Shown here one piece after another: positions 42,378 to 51,646 of a stretch of 64,000 nt of DNA. Position numbers and translations under genes: made by a program. The notes below the pieces were generated by a model. That model was not told the DNA's origin, searched no databases, and saw only the letters and a program-made list of their open reading frames with translations. Within the stretch, counting starts at the first letter, position 1, and each line of letters begins with the position of its first letter. This DNA is from Chryseobacterium cupriresistens (GTDB lineage: Bacteria > Bacteroidota > Bacteroidia > Flavobacteriales > Weeksellaceae), in assembly GCF_046614675.1 (NCBI RefSeq), contig NZ_JBKKJT010000001.1, forward strand, positions 682,001 through 746,000, given 5' to 3'.

Positions 42378-44549
42378 ATGAAGAACATAAAAAAACTAAC
42401 AGCTATTGCATTGTATTTCCTGTGTTTGTCACCATTGGCGGCACAGAAGACACAATGGACTCCCGATGGCAATGCTTATTATTCATTTACTAAAAAAGGG
42501 GTTGAAATTGTTGATCTATTGCATCCCGGAAAAGATCAGACGCTTTTAAACAGTAGTGAACTGATTCCTGCCGGAAGTTCCAATGCTCTGCAGGTACAGA
42601 GTTTTCAGGTGTCTCCTGATGGAAAAAGCCTGTTGCTATTTGCCGATACCAAAAAAGTATGGAGGGATAATACCCGTGGAGATTACTGGATTTTCAATAA
42701 AAACACAAAAAAACTGATCCAGCTTGGAAAAGGTTTGCCGGCTTCATCGTTAATGTTTGCAAAATATTCACCTGACGGAAAAAAGGTAGCATATGTTTCT
42801 AAGCATAATATCTATATTGAGGATCTTTCAAATAATCAGATCAGTAAAATTACGAATGATGGTACCGACAGAATGATCAATGGTACTTTTGACTGGGCGT
42901 ATGAAGAAGAATTCGGAACGCAGGATGGTTTCAGATGGTCTCCGGACGGCAGGAAAATTGCCTACTGGAAAATGGATGCCCGAAGTACCAGGAATTTCCT
43001 GATGATCAATAATACGGATAGCCTGTATTCGTTTACCGTTCCTGTAGAATATCCGAAAGTTGGAGAAAATCCTTCAGGATGCAGCATCTGGTTTTATGAT
43101 CTGGCTTCCCAATCAACAAAGAAAGCTGATATAGCAGGTGATGAAGTACAAAATTATATTCCTAGAATGGAATGGGTGCTGGATTCCAGATCGGTCATTC
43201 TTCAGCAGCTGAACAGAAAACAGAATCAAAGTAAAATTATTGTTGCAGATGCGGATTCCGGAAGCAGCAAAACCATTCATACAGAAACAGAAACAGCATG
43301 GATTGATATAAAATCCCGATGGAATGATAATGATCCAAGCGGCTGGGACTGGATTGAAAATGGGAAAGAATTTTTATGGCTGTCTGAAAAAGACGGATGG
43401 AGACATATTTATAAAATAGATATGAGCGGTAAAGAAACATTGATCACAAAAGATGCTTTCGATGTTATCAAACCTGAATTTTTTGATGTTCCCAATAAAC
43501 TGATCTACTTTTTGGCTTCTCCAGATAACGCTACTCAGAAATATCTGTATAAAGTAAGTATGAAAGGTGGAAAAGCTCAAAAAGTAACGCCTGAAGCTTT
43601 TAAAGGTTCTAACCAATATACGATTTCACCCAATGGAAAAATCGCTATGTTTACCAATAACAGTGTGAATGCCATTTCCATTGGATCTGTGATATCGCTT
43701 CCCGATCATAAAGAACTGGTTGCTGCCAAAAGATCTGCAAAAGCCGACCCGGCAAGATCTAAAGCAGAATTCTTCCAGATTACAACACAGGATGGTGTTA
43801 CAATGGACGGCTGGGTAGTAAAACCTAAAAATTTTGATCCCAATAAAAAGTATCCTGTTGTTTTTACAGTGTATGGAGAACCGGGATCACAAACCGTTAC
43901 CGATAACTTCTACACAGGCTGGAATTATTTATATACAGGTGATATGGCAGAAGACGGCTATTTATACGTGTCCCTTGAAAACCGTGGAACTCCTTCTCCA
44001 AAAGGACGGGAATGGAGAAAATCTATTTACCGGAAAATAGGACAGCTCAATATCCGTGATCAGGCAATGGGAGCTAAAGCTTTATTCGCAAAATGGCCTT
44101 ATATCGATACTTCAAGAGTTGCCGTATGGGGCTGGAGCGGCGGAGGTTCTTCTACCCTGAACCTTTTAGGACAATATCCTGATATTTACCAGACAGGAAT
44201 TGCAATTGCACCCGTTGCCAATCAATTATTCTATGATAATATCTACCAGGAACGCTATATGGGTCTCCCACAGGAAAACAGAGAAGATTTTGTCAACGGT
44301 TCTCCGTTGGCCTATGCTAAAAACTTAAAAGGAAATCTTCTGCTGGTTCACGGAACGGGAGATGATAATGTACACTACCAGAATACGGAAGTATATATTA
44401 ATGAACTGGTAAAATATAACAAACAGTTTCAGCTGATGTCTTATCCTAACCGTACCCATTCTATTGATGAAGGAGAAGGAACATCACTGCATCTTGCTAC
44501 CATGTTTACAAAATACCTGAAAGAACACTGCCCTCCGGGAGCAAGATAA
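42378..44549 (+). CDS. Dipeptidyl peptidase IV (S9B prolyl oligopeptidase family)
   Basis: The 723-residue protein has a signal peptide (cleaved near PLAAQ), a DPP IV beta-propeller and a C-terminal alpha/beta hydrolase. The substrate-binding Glu motif DWAYEEEFG (E176/E177) is present, and the catalytic Ser is S587 in WGWSGGGSS. GDDNVHYQN and NRTHSI supply the Asp and His. It cleaves Xaa-Pro dipeptides from peptide N-termini in the periplasm or at the cell surface. It is a partner of the M24 gene just upstream. Confidence 0.94.
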   Translation: MKNIKKLTAIALYFLCLSPLAAQKTQWTPDGNAYYSFTKKGVEIVDLLHPGKDQTLLNSSELIPAGSSNALQVQSFQVSPDGKSLLLFADTKKVWRDNTRGDYWIFNKNTKKLIQLGKGLPASSLMFAKYSPDGKKVAYVSKHNIYIEDLSNNQISKITNDGTDRMINGTFDWAYEEEFGTQDGFRWSPDGRKIAYWKMDARSTRNFLMINNTDSLYSFTVPVEYPKVGENPSGCSIWFYDLASQSTKKADIAGDEVQNYIPRMEWVLDSRSVILQQLNRKQNQSKIIVADADSGSSKTIHTETETAWIDIKSRWNDNDPSGWDWIENGKEFLWLSEKDGWRHIYKIDMSGKETLITKDAFDVIKPEFFDVPNKLIYFLASPDNATQKYLYKVSMKGGKAQKVTPEAFKGSNQYTISPNGKIAMFTNNSVNAISIGSVISLPDHKELVAAKRSAKADPARSKAEFFQITTQDGVTMDGWVVKPKNFDPNKKYPVVFTVYGEPGSQTVTDNFYTGWNYLYTGDMAEDGYLYVSLENRGTPSPKGREWRKSIYRKIGQLNIRDQAMGAKALFAKWPYIDTSRVAVWGWSGGGSSTLNLLGQYPDIYQTGIAIAPVANQLFYDNIYQERYMGLPQENREDFVNGSPLAYAKNLKGNLLLVHGTGDDNVHYQNTEVYINELVKYNKQFQLMSYPNRTHSIDEGEGTSLHLATMFTKYLKEHCPPGAR

Positions 44550-44554
44550 AATAA

Positions 44555-44586
44555 TGAAAGTCTCACATGGATGTGGGACTTTTTTA
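44555..44586 (+). terminator. Terminator after DPP IV gene
   Basis: AAGTCTCACAT pairs with ATGTGGGACTT (one G-T pair) and is followed by T6, 8 bases past the stop codon. A weaker hairpin (TTCCCC/GGGAA, 44616-44636) follows in the remaining gap, which has no supported gene. Confidence 0.85.
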
Positions 44587-44829
44587 TTTTCAATACATTT
44601 GATGCCAATAAAAATTCCCCGGATTACTCCAGGGAAAATAAGTGTCAAAACCTATAATTTTTTATAGTGGTGTGAAATGATGTACCTGAAAAATAACAAT
44701 GGATGTGCCAAATTAGTCACTGTTTTATGAAATCTGACTTTTTGTGGTACCTTTTTAATTTCAGCTTCGTATTCTTCTGTTTTTACAGGATTATCATTAC
44801 ATTTGAATGAATAATTTCCAACATCATTC

Positions 44830-45435
44830 ATGAAACTACCACTCTCCTACTATTCCAATCAGGATGTTCTTTTTCTGGCCCGGGATCTTTTGGGAAAAGT
44901 ACTTTTTACAGAGTTCAATGGTGAAAAAACAGCAGGAATCATTGTAGAAACAGAAGCTTATTTTGGCGTGAAAGATAAAGCTTCGCATGCCTATGGCGGC
45001 AGACGGACAAACCGTACTGAAACGCTCTATAGCCATGGCGGAGTTTCTTATGTTTATTTATGCTATGGAATTCACCATCTTTTTAATGTAGTAACATCCG
45101 TGGAAGATGAGCCTCATGCAGTACTCATCAGAGCTGTTGAACCTCTGGTAGGAAAAGAAATTATGGAGCATAGAAGAAATATGCCTGCCTCTAAACCTGC
45201 TATTTCTGCAGGTCCCGGATCAGCTGCCAAAGCGTTAGGTATTGACCGGTCCTTTAACAAAAAAGAGCTCACCGGTCATGAAATCTGGATTGAAGATCAC
45301 GGTATTTCTTATCCTCCGCATGACATTATTGCAGGTCCCCGGATAGGTGTTGCCTATGCGCAGGAGGATGCGCTTTTACCCTGGCGCTTTTTTGTGAAAG
45401 GAAATAAATATGTGAGTAAACCTAATAAAGCATAG
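44830..45435 (+). CDS. DNA-3-methyladenine glycosylase (AAG/MPG family)
   Basis: The 201-residue protein has the AAG fold motifs: ARDLLGKVL, IVETEAYFG with the catalytic Glu, KASHAYGGRRTNRTETLY, and YLCYGIHHLFNVVT. It removes alkylated purines such as 3-methyladenine from DNA. It stands alone, after the peptidase operon terminator. The length equals that of other bacterial members. Confidence 0.94.
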   Translation: MKLPLSYYSNQDVLFLARDLLGKVLFTEFNGEKTAGIIVETEAYFGVKDKASHAYGGRRTNRTETLYSHGGVSYVYLCYGIHHLFNVVTSVEDEPHAVLIRAVEPLVGKEIMEHRRNMPASKPAISAGPGSAAKALGIDRSFNKKELTGHEIWIEDHGISYPPHDIIAGPRIGVAYAQEDALLPWRFFVKGNKYVSKPNKA

Positions 45436-45555
45436 TGAAAGAGAAATTATTTTTATACAATAATTCAGACTTCTTTTTTTTGCAGGGTTACATAATTTAT
45501 GAGATTGATTATTGCATTACTCATTGAAGTAAGTGTTGTAGGGCTAAACTTTAAT

Positions 45556-45594
45556 CAAAAAAAAATTGGCTTAAGACATGAGTCATAAGCCAAA
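45556..45594 (-). terminator. Terminator of the small lipoprotein gene
   Basis: On the minus strand TTGGCTTA pairs with TAAGCCAA around a loop and is followed by a run of nine T. It lies about 45 bases after the lipoprotein stop codon. Confidence 0.8.
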
Positions 45595-45639
45595 ACATTA
45601 TTCAACATTCGAATAATAAACCAACCACATTTTATTGTA

Positions 45640-46065
45640 TTATTGCTTTTCGCCTTCAAAATAAAAAGCTACCTCATTTTCGGATGCTTTCTGAGTGCTG
45701 ATCTGAAGTGATTTTGATGAAATCATGTAGTTAAAACTACCCTGGCTGTCATTGCCCGAAACACTTACTCCAGCAGAATTGGTAACATTGATGGTTTTAG
45801 AGGTTGCTGTTGAATAAGCTTCACCTGATTTAGGCTGCACTTTAACATGGGCATCATCTGTCTTTGAAACATTAACTATTGCATTGTAATAATCTTGCCC
45901 CTGAATTTTCATAGTTCCTTTGAATACTCCTGTTGCTACTTCAATGCCATGTGAACCGGGAGCCGGATCATCATCATCACTGTTTTTACAACTGAAGAAA
46001 ATACTTCCTAAAGCCAACATTAAAAAGAATCTGCTCATTAGTTTCGAAATTCCGATTACTTTCAT
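45640..46065 (-). CDS. Hypothetical lipoprotein
   Basis: The 141-residue protein has a type II signal with lipobox ending SIFFSC, then K-N-S-D-D-D-D, the acidic stretch linked with export of lipoproteins to the Bacteroidota cell surface. The rest is about 110 residues predicted as beta-strands with no cysteine. I do not recognise the family. It lies downstream of the SusC/SusD pair, separated by a terminator, so it may be independent. Confidence 0.78.
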   Translation of the reverse strand: MKVIGISKLMSRFFLMLALGSIFFSCKNSDDDDPAPGSHGIEVATGVFKGTMKIQGQDYYNAIVNVSKTDDAHVKVQPKSGEAYSTATSKTINVTNSAGVSVSGNDSQGSFNYMISSKSLQISTQKASENEVAFYFEGEKQ

Positions 46066-46173
46066 AATTCAAATATTTATTATTTACAGTTTCAAAGATG
46101 TACAAATGAATATGAACCGGAAAAAAATAGCTATAAATGGGCAATTTTTATCTACCAACTGTTTTTTGAAATA

Positions 46174-46203
46174 ATATAAAAAGCCTGCATTATACAGGCT
46201 TAA
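46174..46203 (-). terminator. Terminator of the SusC/SusD operon
   Basis: On the minus strand TAAGCCTG pairs with CAGGCTT around a 7-base loop and is followed by a T-rich tail, about 50 bases after the SusD stop codon. Confidence 0.8.
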
Positions 46204-46254
46204 GGATACAAAATAATCGATATGAAAAAGGAAGATATTAAGGATTTTGTTCAT

Positions 46255-47694
46255 TTAATGGCTATCCCAAAATACTTTGGTGGTAAGCCTATCTCCTCCA
46301 ATTGCCGTGGCAGCTTTGGCATAATTGGATCCATTAGTCGTTGCTTCTAAGGTGGGATACTGCAGCCTTACCGGAACTTTCCCTTCTGCATTGGTAATAG
46401 CTGTAGGTGGTGCCTGTAGCGCTGGATAATCCAAACGACGGTAAAAGTTCCAGGAAACCACCGGATGATTGTACATGGCTACCCAGGCCTGTTCTCCGAT
46501 AGATTTCTTCCAGTTGGAAGCGTTATAAGGATTGTTTGTTAGATATGTTTGAGCATCCTGATCAGAAAAACCCCATTCACGGAACGAAACCCTAACTGCA
46601 TTTTTATATAAAGTTTCCGGACTGCCTCCTATTCCAAACCTGGCTGCTGCTTCAGCAAGATAAAAAGCCACTTCCGTATGCGTCATCAGATTTCCTGGAG
46701 TTATAGGAGTATAAGCAAAAATTCCTGGTGCTGAAAATGCAGAAAACTCCCCCGCCAAACCTATGACCTGTCCTATATATTCTCCGTCTACATCCTGAAA
46801 ATATTTTGTTATCCTTGGATCTGAGGTCATATTCATAAAATCAATAAAGGGTTTTCCTCCAAAAAAGTCATCCCTTCCGCTGTTCACAAGGTTTTCATAC
46901 AATGGACTGAAATTGGGAGTCTCCGCCAGATACCGGAAAAGACCATTTTGAGATTCATCTGTAATAATACCTCCTGTAATTGCTGTATTTACTGTAGACT
47001 GTGCCAACGTTGGATTGATATCTGAAAGCGCAATTCCCAGTTTTAAAAGCAGTGAATTTCCAAACTTTTTCCATTTTCCAATATCACCGTTGTAAAGAAT
47101 ATCACCCGATCCGAAGGTTCCAGCTCCTTCCTCCAAATTATTAAGATCTGTTTTCAGTCTGCTGATCAAACTTTCATAAATCTGTCTGTCATCGTCATAA
47201 GCCGGAAGAGGAAATTGATGATGATTGAGTGCCTGACTGTACGGAATATCCCCAAAAGTATCTGCTAATGTCTGAAATGTATATACCGATAGAATATCTA
47301 TAACAGCCAGCTGGTTTTTCTTCTTTGCGGGCCATGTATTCAGCTCTGATGGTCCAGGTTGGTATTGTTCCACAAGTTCTTTTGCTTTGTTCAGATTGTT
47401 GAGGACATTCACATAATTATCTCCCCATATATTGTTGGAAACATTTCTTGCCGTAAAGTTATAGTTACTTTCGTTCACATATGTGGTCTCCTGCCAGTAC
47501 TGCATGATAAGACGGAAATTATTTTCATTAACACTTGGAGTCGTCATATAATCGCTCAATTCCTTTTCTGCATAGGTAAGAAGAGGTTCCGGGGACATGT
47601 TATAAGCTACATGAGGATCAAGATTGACATCTTCGGAAGTACATCCTGCCAGGAATAAAGCCAGAAATGAACTTAATATAATTGTATTTTTCAT
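46255..47694 (-). CDS. SusD/RagB-family nutrient-binding lipoprotein (SusD-like_2)
   Basis: The 479-residue protein has a lipobox LFLAGC followed by TSEDVN and TPR-like helical repeats (NNLNKAKELVEQ; FQTLADTFGDIPYSQAL; AFYLAEAAARFG). It forms the lid on the SusC barrel partner 12 bases upstream and binds the ligand at the cell surface. This SusD subfamily often accompanies peptide- or oligosaccharide-uptake systems; no glycoside hydrolase is adjacent, so the ligand is open. Confidence 0.92.
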   Translation of the reverse strand: MKNTIILSSFLALFLAGCTSEDVNLDPHVAYNMSPEPLLTYAEKELSDYMTTPSVNENNFRLIMQYWQETTYVNESNYNFTARNVSNNIWGDNYVNVLNNLNKAKELVEQYQPGPSELNTWPAKKKNQLAVIDILSVYTFQTLADTFGDIPYSQALNHHQFPLPAYDDDRQIYESLISRLKTDLNNLEEGAGTFGSGDILYNGDIGKWKKFGNSLLLKLGIALSDINPTLAQSTVNTAITGGIITDESQNGLFRYLAETPNFSPLYENLVNSGRDDFFGGKPFIDFMNMTSDPRITKYFQDVDGEYIGQVIGLAGEFSAFSAPGIFAYTPITPGNLMTHTEVAFYLAEAAARFGIGGSPETLYKNAVRVSFREWGFSDQDAQTYLTNNPYNASNWKKSIGEQAWVAMYNHPVVSWNFYRRLDYPALQAPPTAITNAEGKVPVRLQYPTLEATTNGSNYAKAATAIGGDRLTTKVFWDSH

Positions 47695-47705
47695 TGTTAT
47701 TGTTT

Positions 47706-50700
47706 TTAAAAATTAACTTTCACATTGAAGGCAAAATTTCTGGTAGCAGGCATAACTCCGGACTGGTATCCCTGGATACTTCCCGATGAAATCCCTGCTT
47801 CAGGATCTGAATAAGGAAGGTTTTTATGAATGATCCAAAGGTTACTTCCTGTAAATCCCACAGTAAGATTCTGAATGCCGGTGTTTCTTAGAAAATTGGT
47901 ATTAAAAGTATAAGAAACAGATAATTGACGGAGTTTTATAAAGCTTGCATCATACACAAAAGCAGCAACAGGAGGATCAGTTCCCAATGTCTGGCTGGAC
48001 ATAGACTTGTCAAGTCTGACCGTATTTGGAATATAAATTCCCGGATTATTTGGATCCTGCATCACTCCGGGTAAAATAACACCACCTCCGTTATCCAGTG
48101 TATTTCTGATAGGGTTTCCAAGGTCATTTAGTCCGACGGAATCAGGATAAAGTCCGGTTCCATATCCATAATACTGGTCTAATGAGAATATTTTTCCTCC
48201 TTTTCGCCAGTCAATCTGAAAACTTAGATTAAAATTTTTATAGGTAAAAGAATTGGTTAGTCCAGCGATAAAATCAGGTTGAAAACTTCCAAGATTGTGA
48301 TCAGAATCATCAGTATGAAGATAGGCTCCGTTTTTCCCTACAATTTTATTCCCATTCGGATCATAGACAAAATCTGCACCCCAGATGCTTCCATATTCTT
48401 TATTGAGAGGTGCATTGATACTGATACCTCCCTGTAATGTACCGATGGTTATATTTTCAATACCTTCCCGGAGTGCAGTTACTTTGGTTTTAGGATTGGA
48501 CCAGTTGAGCATTACATCCCAGTTGAAATTATTGAATTTTAGCGGTGTGATATTTAAAGACAATTCAATTCCTTTTGTGGTTAACTCTCCCGTATTTTGA
48601 ATTTTTGCTGCTGAACCCGTTGCTAAAGATACAGGAAGCGGAAGAATCTGGTTAAATGCAATATTCCTGAACCAGGAAAGATCAAATCCTAATCTGTTTT
48701 TGAAAAACTGCATATTGGTTCCTATTTCAAAATTCTTCAGTTTTTGAGGCATAAGGTCGGCATTTCTTAAAGTTGTATTATAAGAGTAAACCGGGTTGTT
48801 AGCAAAAGAAGCCTGTGGAATAAACCGGTTTATTAATTGATCTGCGCCAGTGTCCGAGCCAACTTCCGCATAGGCAGCCCTAAACTTTCCGAAACTTAGC
48901 CATTCTTTTTTTAGCAAACTGGAAAATACCATACTTGCTGAAACGGAAGGATAATAATATGCTTCTTTCCCTTTGGGCAACGCTGTAGATTGGTCTCTTC
49001 TGAAAGTTCCTTCCAGATAATAGGTATTTTTATATCCTACAGAAGCCTGAATAAAAGCTCCGTAAATATATTTTGAAGTATCTGTAATCAAAGGCTTTGC
49101 CGGGGTTGCCGCGGAATTGGAAATGGTATAAAGTCCTGGAATATAAAGTCCGCCGGATGTTGTCTGTGCATTGGAATAGCTGGTTTGTACATTAATATTT
49201 CCACCCAAAAGAACCTGAAGATTGAGGTTTTCGACAATGTTCTTTTTATACGTAGCTATGAGATCATAATTGGTTTCTGTAAAGCGCAGATTGGTCACTG
49301 CATATCCGGAAGGCTGTTCTATTGGATTGAAACTGAAAAAAGCAGGAATAGAACCGGCAGCTCTTCTTTCTTCAGTAATCATATTGTATCCGTCCGTACC
49401 TACTCTAGCCAGTATATTCACCTCTTTGGAAAGATCATAGCTCATACTGAAATTTCCTGCAAAGCGTTCTCTCTTATCATTCTGGTAATTCTTATATCTC
49501 GTAAAATAAGGATTATCCCAATAAGCGGGTGACAGGTTCACAGGATTTTTCATATTCCAGGTATAATTCTTATTAAAAGTATCAAAGAGATATTTCTGAT
49601 ATTGAATATCTACATTTGTTGCCCACCATTGTCGGAAATTTCCTATAATATTGTCACCATACCCTGTGGAATTTCTTCCTTTGGTACTTTGTACAATATA
49701 ATTGGCAAAAATGCTAGCTGTAAGATTATCTGTAATTTTATAAGAAGCATTTCCCCCCAAATTATTTTTGACCAGATAAGAATTCGGCATAATATCCGTT
49801 GCACTGGTGTTGGTATAGCTTAGTCTGAAGGAAGCCCGGTCATTAGCCCCGCTGAATGCGATATTATTGGTTCGGTTAGTAGCTTTATCAAAAAAGGTAA
49901 TAGGACCGTTTTTAGCCATTACCCATGGAGTCTGTCTTCCAAAATTATGAGAGTCAGGAATAAACGCATCATATTGCCATACTGAAAGATTAGGGTCATA
50001 AGGAACTCCGTAAGAAGCATCATTCCAGAAATAAACCAGTGAGCCGTTTTGATAAGGGATTAAAGTATTTCCCAGGTATCCCTGTCCATACTGGGTCTGG
50101 TATTCAGGAAATGTGGATTTATCAATGGAAGAAACAGACAAGCTCCCACTATACTCGAGGCCAATCCCCTGTTTGTTCTTTTTACCTTTTTTGGTAGTGA
50201 TGATAATGGCGCCGTTTTGAGCTCTTGAACCATATAAAGCAGCGGCAGCGGCACCCTTGAGTACATTCACTGTCTCAATATCATTGGGGTTGATATCTGA
50301 AACAGGGCTGCCATAATCATACCCGTTGAATCCATTTTGTTGAGCAAGAGAATTAATATTTCTGTTGATGATCGGAACACCATCTACTACAAAAAGTGCC
50401 TGATTGTCCCCCAGGATAGATTTGTATCCCCGGGACACTGCATCCACGGAGCCACCAAAATTAGTTGATTGTCTGATCTCAAGCCCGGCCACTTTTCCAG
50501 ATAAATTGTTCATAAAATTGGTTGTGGGATTTCTGGTGAGGTCCTCTCCTTTTACTTCCTGTGTAGAATATCCCAGCGATCTTTTTTCTCTTTTTATGCC
50601 TAAAGCAGTTACCACGATACCTTCTATATTTTTAGTGGTAAGTGTGTCCTGCTTTCCCTGGCTGAAATAGGTTTCGCTTCCTATGAAAAAAGCGACTCCC

Positions 50701-50729
50701 ACACTTAAAAGCTTTAACTTGTATTTCAT
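47706..50729 (-). CDS. SusC/RagA-family TonB-linked outer-membrane protein
   Basis: The 1007-residue protein starts at MKYKLKLLSVG; a longer frame to 50762 adds 11 residues. After the signal peptide it has the SusC TonB-box region IEGIVVTALGIKREKRSLGYS, then the plug (QALFVVDGVPI, NDIETVNVLKGAAAAALYGSRAQNGAIIITTKKG) and barrel. The usual N-terminal carboxypeptidase-regulatory domain is missing, leaving a very short region before the TonB box. It acts with the SusD protein downstream. A LytS/LytTR system lies upstream on the same strand. Confidence 0.93.
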   Translation of the reverse strand: MKYKLKLLSVGVAFFIGSETYFSQGKQDTLTTKNIEGIVVTALGIKREKRSLGYSTQEVKGEDLTRNPTTNFMNNLSGKVAGLEIRQSTNFGGSVDAVSRGYKSILGDNQALFVVDGVPIINRNINSLAQQNGFNGYDYGSPVSDINPNDIETVNVLKGAAAAALYGSRAQNGAIIITTKKGKKNKQGIGLEYSGSLSVSSIDKSTFPEYQTQYGQGYLGNTLIPYQNGSLVYFWNDASYGVPYDPNLSVWQYDAFIPDSHNFGRQTPWVMAKNGPITFFDKATNRTNNIAFSGANDRASFRLSYTNTSATDIMPNSYLVKNNLGGNASYKITDNLTASIFANYIVQSTKGRNSTGYGDNIIGNFRQWWATNVDIQYQKYLFDTFNKNYTWNMKNPVNLSPAYWDNPYFTRYKNYQNDKRERFAGNFSMSYDLSKEVNILARVGTDGYNMITEERRAAGSIPAFFSFNPIEQPSGYAVTNLRFTETNYDLIATYKKNIVENLNLQVLLGGNINVQTSYSNAQTTSGGLYIPGLYTISNSAATPAKPLITDTSKYIYGAFIQASVGYKNTYYLEGTFRRDQSTALPKGKEAYYYPSVSASMVFSSLLKKEWLSFGKFRAAYAEVGSDTGADQLINRFIPQASFANNPVYSYNTTLRNADLMPQKLKNFEIGTNMQFFKNRLGFDLSWFRNIAFNQILPLPVSLATGSAAKIQNTGELTTKGIELSLNITPLKFNNFNWDVMLNWSNPKTKVTALREGIENITIGTLQGGISINAPLNKEYGSIWGADFVYDPNGNKIVGKNGAYLHTDDSDHNLGSFQPDFIAGLTNSFTYKNFNLSFQIDWRKGGKIFSLDQYYGYGTGLYPDSVGLNDLGNPIRNTLDNGGGVILPGVMQDPNNPGIYIPNTVRLDKSMSSQTLGTDPPVAAFVYDASFIKLRQLSVSYTFNTNFLRNTGIQNLTVGFTGSNLWIIHKNLPYSDPEAGISSGSIQGYQSGVMPATRNFAFNVKVNF

Positions 50730-50944
50730 AATTATTAATTTTTTTAACGTATTGTTAATCAAAATTCAACAATTGGTGAAGAATACAGTGAAAGGAATAT
50801 ATCAACGGCAGGCTAAGATCTACTAAAATTCTAAGTAATAAAGGATTAACTATCTACAACGGACCAGTATCTGAAAAATTTTGAAGTTTTCTAATAATCT
50901 TCTTTAGAGAATCGGGATGAAATTCAAGAGCTTTGATGTTGGTT

Positions 50945-51646
50945 TTAAAGTTCAATCAATGGTTTATAAGTTCTCCCCACAGGCAGCTTTTTTCCATTCA
51001 CCTGAATAATATTGGCAGATTTTACTTCTATTTTTGGCCGGGAAATAATATAGGATTTGTGGATACGGACAAACATTTTGGGATTCAACGCTTCTTCTAT
51101 TTTACTGATGGGCATTTTAAAAGTGAGAGTTTCCGTTTTTGTATGAATATTAATGTATTCTCTTAAACTTTCGATGTAAAAAATATCCTGAAGAACAATT
51201 TTAACCTTCTTTTTACCACTGTTCAGGAATATAAAATCGCGTTCAGAAACTTCGAGTAATGCATCTTCTGCTTCCATTAAATGCTTGAATTTATCAATAG
51301 CAGTCAGAAAGCGGTCATATGGAATGGGTTTCATCAGATAATCCGTGATATCAAGCTCATAGCCTTCTACTGCATATTGATGATACGCTGTTGTAACAAT
51401 TACAAAAGGAGGATTTTTTACTTTCCTTAGAAAATCAAAACCTTTTAGAACCGGAAGATGAAGATCAAGAAACATTAAATCTACATCATGAATACTTAAA
51501 AGACTGCTGGCATATACTGCATCTGCACATTTTCCTACCAGATTCAGTTCCTGATCCCGTAATATAAAATTTTCAAGAATTTCTGCTGCAATAGGTTCGT
51601 CTTCTACGATAATGCAATTGTATTTTTTAGAGGCTGATGGTGTCAT
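50945..51646 (-). CDS. LytTR-family response regulator
   Basis: The protein has 233 residues from MTPSASKKYN; an ATG three codons upstream is an alternative. The receiver domain has acidic residues in IIVEDEP, the phosphoacceptor Asp in LMFLDLHLPVLKG and the Lys in YLMKPIPYDR. The LytTR DNA-binding domain follows (FIFLNSGKKKVKIVLQDIFYIESLREYINIHT). Its start lies inside the kinase gene's final codons. It probably controls the neighbouring SusC/SusD genes or itself. Confidence 0.92.
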   Translation of the reverse strand: MTPSASKKYNCIIVEDEPIAAEILENFILRDQELNLVGKCADAVYASSLLSIHDVDLMFLDLHLPVLKGFDFLRKVKNPPFVIVTTAYHQYAVEGYELDITDYLMKPIPYDRFLTAIDKFKHLMEAEDALLEVSERDFIFLNSGKKKVKIVLQDIFYIESLREYINIHTKTETLTFKMPISKIEEALNPKMFVRIHKSYIISRPKIEVKSANIIQVNGKKLPVGRTYKPLIEL

